Positions 60,103 through 64,000 of a stretch of 64,000 nt of DNA are shown piece by piece. The notes beneath the pieces are model-generated. The model was not told the origin of the DNA, made no database searches, and worked only from the letters and a program-made list of their open reading frames with translations. The stretch is taken from NCBI RefSeq assembly GCF_023156235.1, contig NZ_JAKZAI010000014.1:1-64000 (forward strand). The letters are read 5' to 3'. Position 1 is the stretch's first letter; each line of letters starts with the position of its first letter. The position numbers and the translations under genes were made by a program. This DNA comes from Marinobacter goseongensis (lineage in GTDB: Bacteria; Pseudomonadota; Gammaproteobacteria; Pseudomonadales; Oleiphilaceae).

Positions 60103-62448
60103 GTGCTGATCAAACGCTGGTTTGGCAGTCTGGTAAACCGAGCCGTTGCATTGGTTATTCTGGTGATCGTGCTGTCCGCGGTGATGGTCACCATCGCCGG
60201 TACTCTCATGAGCCGCGGCGAGCTGGAGTCCCAGGCCGAAGCCGAAGTGGCCACCATTGTCGGCCTGCTGGCGGATGACCTGGACGAAACGTTGTCGCGC
60301 CGACGCGAGATCCTGGCCAACATCGCGGAAAACCTGGCCATGGGTGAGGAGGTTTTAGCGGCGCGGGCCAGGGTGCTGGTGCGTCGCGAAGTGGCGTTGC
60401 GACACCTGTTTAACGGGGTGTATCTGATCGACGCGGATGGCCGTGTTATCGCCGAATACCCGGAAGAATTCCAACAGGTGGGGCGGGACGTCAGTCAGCG
60501 AGCCTATTTCCGCGAAACCACACAGACGCTGACGCCGGTGATCAGCCAACCCTATCGGTCGTTCTATCAGGATCTGCCTGCGGTCATGATTACCGCGCCC
60601 ATCTTCGACCATAAAGGCCGGTTTATCGGCATGATTGGTGGCTCGACCATGCTCAGTGGCCGCAATTTCCTGGAGCGGGTCGGTGAGGTTCGTATCGGCC
60701 GGTCCGGGTATGTCAGTGTGGCCACCCGCAACGGCATTACCCTGGCCGACGGCAAGATACGCCGGGTGATGGCGCCGGTGGATGCCACCAACGAGTCGGT
60801 GGCGCTTGCCATGACCGGCTTTGAGGGGGTGTTGCGCTCCGAGGATGGCGCCGGCAATCAGGTCATCATGGCGGTGCGCCAGATGGCTGAGGTGCCCTGG
60901 TATGTGGCCGGGGTGTGGCCGCTGAAAGACGCGTTTGCGCCGGCCAACCGGCTGGTGGATAACCTGCTTTGGGTGCTGCTGGCGGTCATTGCGGTACTGG
61001 CGCCACTGGCACTGATCGTGTTCCGGGGATTGATGGTGCCGCTGAACGTGCTGGGGAATCAGCTCGCCGAGCGTCATCTCGGGGTGCGCACCACCCCGGT
61101 GGATGTGTTCGGGGCTCCGGAAATCCGCCAGGTGGCGGAAACCTTCAATACCGTGATGGAAGAGCGTGATGAGGTGCTGTCCTCGCTGGCGGAACGTGAG
61201 GCGTTTTTCCGCTCGCTGACCCAGAGTGCGCCCATCGGGATCGTACAGACCGACGTGCTGGGGCGCATCGAATTCGTCAATCCTGCGTTTGAAACAATCA
61301 CCGCCAATAACGGCCACGCGCTGCTTCATCAGTACCTTATTGCCGGGGTGTATGAAGACGACCGGCAAATGGCGCTGGCGGAGTGGTCGGCGGCACTGCG
61401 CAATCATGAGGTGTTTCACGGTCGTTTCCGCCTGAAACGCAGTGATTCTGACCTGCCGGTGTGGGCGGATGTGATGACGGCGGCTATCGAAACGCCGGAA
61501 AAATCCCTGGGTACCATCACGGTGGTGCGGGATATCACCCGCGAACTGGCGGTTGAAGACGCCCTGCGGGAAGAACAGCAGCGTGCCGACAGCATTCTTG
61601 CCGTGCTTCAGGAGGGTGTGCTGATGGTGGATACCCGGGGGGTGATCCGCTACGCCAATGGTGCGGCCTGCGCCTTCGTGGGTAACGGGGAAAACTGCGA
61701 GGAGCACAATTTCTTCGAGCGGGTGGTGATCGAGGACCGGTCGCGGCGGCTGACGTCCGCGGATTTCCTGGCCGGTGAGAATTTTGCCAACCTCTACGTG
61801 ACCCTGCGCAACCGTCGCGACCAGGAATTCGATATCGACCTCACCATGCTGCACCTGCGCAAGGGCCACGAGAACGAGCGCCTGGTGTTTGTGTTACGGG
61901 ATGACAGCGAGCGTCGCCGCCAGGAAGAACGGCTGTCCTGGGAGGCCACCCACGACAGTCTGACCCAGTTGATGAACCGTCGTGCCTTCAATGCTTCGCT
62001 GATGAAATGCCTCACTGGCGCGGCAAGACAGGAATCTGCCAGCGTGCTGATGCTGATCGACCTGGATTATTTCAAGCCGGTCAACGACGAAGGCGGTCAT
62101 CTGCTGGGGGATGATCTGCTGAAGCGGTTGGCGGATCTGTTCAGGGAATCCGTGCGTCAGTCCGACACCGTGGCGCGACTGGGCGGCGACGAATTCGGCA
62201 TTATCCTGCCGGCGTGCGGGCTGGAGCGGGCGGAATCCCTGGCCGAGCGCATCCGCGCCGGTGCCCAGGATCTGCGTATCGAGCAGGATGGCAAGTTCTA
62301 CGGTGTGACCACCAGCATTGGTCTGACGGCACTCTCGCCGGATGACCCCGGCCCGCGGGAAATCATGGCGCGGGCGGATCAGGGCTGCTATATCGCCAAG
62401 GCCGAAGGGCGCAACAAGGTCATTGTGGTGCCCGTTGCGGGTGCCTGA
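60103..62448 (+). CDS. Diguanylate cyclase with dCACHE, PAS and GGDEF domains
   Basis: The roughly 781-residue protein has an N-terminal membrane helix, a periplasmic dCACHE sensor (about 40-285, with YLIDADGRVIAEYP) and a second helix with a short linker. Two PAS domains follow (about 375-490 and 500-610), then GGDEF. The active loop is GGDEF at 694-698, with RQSD inhibitory site at 685-688. It should make cyclic di-GMP in response to an external small ligand. GTG 60103 is the likely start; TTG 60058 is an alternative. Confidence 0.9.
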   Translation: MLIKRWFGSLVNRAVALVILVIVLSAVMVTIAGTLMSRGELESQAEAEVATIVGLLADDLDETLSRRREILANIAENLAMGEEVLAARARVLVRREVALRHLFNGVYLIDADGRVIAEYPEEFQQVGRDVSQRAYFRETTQTLTPVISQPYRSFYQDLPAVMITAPIFDHKGRFIGMIGGSTMLSGRNFLERVGEVRIGRSGYVSVATRNGITLADGKIRRVMAPVDATNESVALAMTGFEGVLRSEDGAGNQVIMAVRQMAEVPWYVAGVWPLKDAFAPANRLVDNLLWVLLAVIAVLAPLALIVFRGLMVPLNVLGNQLAERHLGVRTTPVDVFGAPEIRQVAETFNTVMEERDEVLSSLAEREAFFRSLTQSAPIGIVQTDVLGRIEFVNPAFETITANNGHALLHQYLIAGVYEDDRQMALAEWSAALRNHEVFHGRFRLKRSDSDLPVWADVMTAAIETPEKSLGTITVVRDITRELAVEDALREEQQRADSILAVLQEGVLMVDTRGVIRYANGAACAFVGNGENCEEHNFFERVVIEDRSRRLTSADFLAGENFANLYVTLRNRRDQEFDIDLTMLHLRKGHENERLVFVLRDDSERRRQEERLSWEATHDSLTQLMNRRAFNASLMKCLTGAARQESASVLMLIDLDYFKPVNDEGGHLLGDDLLKRLADLFRESVRQSDTVARLGGDEFGIILPACGLERAESLAERIRAGAQDLRIEQDGKFYGVTTSIGLTALSPDDPGPREIMARADQGCYIAKAEGRNKVIVVPVAGA

Positions 62449-62459
62449 CCCGGGCACCG

Positions 62460-63221
62460 TCAGGCCATTGCCGCACTAAGGGCCTGCCAGAGCAGGCGTA
62501 GCGCCAGCACCGTGAGCAACAGGTTGAAGGCCTGACTGAACAGCCGGTTACTCATGGTTCTGAGCACATGAAGACCGACCCAGGTGCCGAGGAAGCCGAA
62601 GGCGATCATGCCGAGGATGAACGGCAGCCAATCCCGGAAGACAAATCCCGCCACGCCGAACACCAGCGCCTTCGGGGCATGCTGCAGGCACATGGCCGTG
62701 GCGAAGGTGGCGACCGTCGTGAACCGGTCGCTGTGCATCTGCTTGATAAACGCTGCCACCAGGGGCCCGGTCGCGCCCACGAACAGGCTGACAAAGCTGG
62801 TTGCGGCGGAGGCCAGGAACACCCCGGATGGCCCGAAAGCGCCTTTTGGCAGGCTCGGGCCCCAACACAGATACAGCACGAACAGGGCGATGGACAGCTG
62901 CCACAGGTGCGCCGGCAGGTCCACCAGCAGCCAGGCGCCCAGGGCGGCCCCCACCAGCACGCCGGGGGCAAACGCAGCGATGGTTCGCCAGTCGGTGTGG
63001 CGCCAGGTAAGCACGGCGCGCCCGCTGTTGGAGCCCAGCTGGATCATGCCATGAACCGGAATGATCGCCGCCGGTGGCACCCACATGGCCATGAGCACCA
63101 GCAGCAATACCCCACCGCCGGCGCCCAGGCTGGCGGTCACCATGGACGTCACGGCAGACGCCAGTAACAGAAATGCCGCCACCGGCACCGACAGGCTTTC
63201 AGGAATCAGGGTCAGGTCCAA
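62460..63221 (-). CDS. TauE/SafE family membrane transporter
   Basis: The 253-residue protein has about eight hydrophobic segments with the repeated TauE/SafE motifs (TASLGAGGGVLLLVLMAMWVPP and FVGATGPLVAAFI). Members export sulfite, sulfoacetate or other organic anions. No ATG is in frame; TTG 63221 after GAGCGAG overlaps nothing and gives the usual length. It follows the transglycosylase-like gene by 13 bases, so it may be co-transcribed. Confidence 0.82.
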   Translation of the reverse strand: MDLTLIPESLSVPVAAFLLLASAVTSMVTASLGAGGGVLLLVLMAMWVPPAAIIPVHGMIQLGSNSGRAVLTWRHTDWRTIAAFAPGVLVGAALGAWLLVDLPAHLWQLSIALFVLYLCWGPSLPKGAFGPSGVFLASAATSFVSLFVGATGPLVAAFIKQMHSDRFTTVATFATAMCLQHAPKALVFGVAGFVFRDWLPFILGMIAFGFLGTWVGLHVLRTMSNRLFSQAFNLLLTVLALRLLWQALSAAMA

Positions 63222-63234
63222 GCGGTAATCTCGC

Positions 63235-64000
63235 TCATGGTTGGCAGAACTCCGAACTGCCGAGCTCCGGGTTTTTGCACAGGGCTTCCGTGGCCAGTTG
63301 CACATCGGCAACGTAATACAGTGACGCCAGCCCAAACCGGTCTCTTCCGAGGTTGTGGAAGATCATGCCAAAGGCGATGTCGCCGGCGGTGTAGCTGTCG
63401 TGGTTGTCGGCGAAGTAGGCGGCCGGCCTGGACAGGGTGTCGTCGTCCATCAGGGCCTGCACCCGTGCCGCGCCGCCGTGGTATGCCTGCATCAGCAGGA
63501 GGGTGAACAACCGGTCCTGCTTCTTCGGTGGCAAATGACCGAAACGTTCCTCGAACACCGGGCGCAGGTTGCGGGCGTTCTGGTTCATCAGCTTCAGGGC
63601 GCAGTCAATCTGCGCCAGGCGGTGCCAGTAGTTGGCGGGCTGGATCCGGCAATCATCAAGGGCCGGAGGCGATAACTGCAGGATACCCCGGGCGTTGGCC
63701 TGGGAGTGTGCCCGTTGCCGGCCGCCGCTTTCGATCAGAACCTGCCCTCCCAGGTAGCGGGGGAGCTCCGGTGGCAGCTCGAGGCGTTGCTGTTTTGCCC
63801 GCGTCTGATAGACGTAGAGCAGCGCCTCGTGGAGCGTTCCCGGCTGGTCGGCGGAGCCGAATCTCAGGTCGTCCCAGGCGCCCCACATCCGATCCTCAGG
63901 CTGCGTACCGAAATAACGGGCCACAGCCTCATCAATGTTGACGTGGGGCTGGTCGCAGGCCAGCGCGAAGGGATAGCCGGTGGTGTCAGGAGCACCCTTT
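63235..64000 (-). CDS. Lytic transglycosylase-like protein (5' end outside window)
   Basis: The frame stays open to the window edge, so at least 254 residues are encoded; the GTG at 63924 need not be the true start. An SLT-like core is seen in GGQVLIESGGRQRAHSQANARGILQLSPPAL, where ESGG carries the likely catalytic Glu, and in the later LMQAYHGGAARVQAL. It would cleave peptidoglycan glycan strands. The signal sequence lies outside the window. Confidence 0.65.
   Translation of the reverse strand, partial: KGAPDTTGYPFALACDQPHVNIDEAVARYFGTQPEDRMWGAWDDLRFGSADQPGTLHEALLYVYQTRAKQQRLELPPELPRYLGGQVLIESGGRQRAHSQANARGILQLSPPALDDCRIQPANYWHRLAQIDCALKLMNQNARNLRPVFEERFGHLPPKKQDRLFTLLLMQAYHGGAARVQALMDDDTLSRPAAYFADNHDSYTAGDIAFGMIFHNLGRDRFGLASLYYVADVQLATEALCKNPELGSSEFCQP

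Noticed and set aside
60355-61869. 504-codon minus-strand frame opposite the diguanylate cyclase
   Set aside because: It is a His/Gln-rich composition shadow of a gene with clear PAS and GGDEF motifs.

Overview
The window reads as chromosome of a marine gammaproteobacterium, most likely Marinobacter or a close relative. The evidence is a wax ester synthase resembling Marinobacter WS2, ectoine genes with their own aspartate kinase, the nrt/nas/nir nitrate assimilation set, high GC content and dense operons. Genus assignment is by recognition of proteins and was not tested by a search. No prophage, CRISPR array or complete insertion sequence is visible; the left edge holds only a probable transposase tail.

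Layout. 1-8.4 kb: Lpp-like lipoprotein with an L,D-transpeptidase-fold neighbour, K+/H+ antiporter, tRNA-Gly(CCC), NDH-2, a TetR regulator and an orphan NosR-like membrane protein. 8.6-12.2 kb: a PEBP protein; a PlcP-like metallophosphoesterase preceded by four Pho-box repeats; a VTT membrane protein; an ADP-ribosylglycohydrolase. 12.7-18.4 kb: an unassigned run of four genes (VTT/FAD-disulfide reductase fusion, radical SAM protein, Na+/solute symporter, degenerate metallophosphoesterase). 18.5-23.2 kb: ectA-ectB-ask without ectC, followed by an RpoS-like sigma factor. 23.2-36.5 kb: housekeeping and regulatory genes (tag, PPTase, pdxH, DUF748 protein, yfbR, SPFH/NfeD pair, SDR, diguanylate cyclase, PF10118 protein, AraC regulator). 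36.6-42.8 kb: TM2 protein, wax synthase, RND efflux pair.

42.9-56.0 kb is a complete nitrate assimilation locus: nirD, nirB, a NasC-like flavoprotein, nrtDBA transport, nasS-nasT and nasA. Each of the three structural units (nrtABD, nasC-nirBD, nasA) has a GG-N10-GC sigma-54 promoter, NtrC-like sites upstream, and a leader ending in an intrinsic terminator. In two leaders a small hairpin with a six-base A1/G4 loop shares a strand with the terminator, as expected for antitermination by the ANTAR protein NasT. Nitrogen status (NtrC/sigma-54) and nitrate or nitrite (NasS-NasT) would thus be read in series.

56.0-64.0 kb: a SprT-like protein, an orphan Hcp with a sigma-54-like promoter, an ExbB-ExbD-ExbD-TonB operon behind a Fur-like box, a second diguanylate cyclase, a TauE/SafE transporter and a truncated lytic transglycosylase-like gene at the right edge. 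Long intergenic hairpins at 15949-16035, 36471-36516, 42811-42920 and 43360-43460 are not explained by the genes; the last two share a core sequence and flank nirD in opposite orientation.
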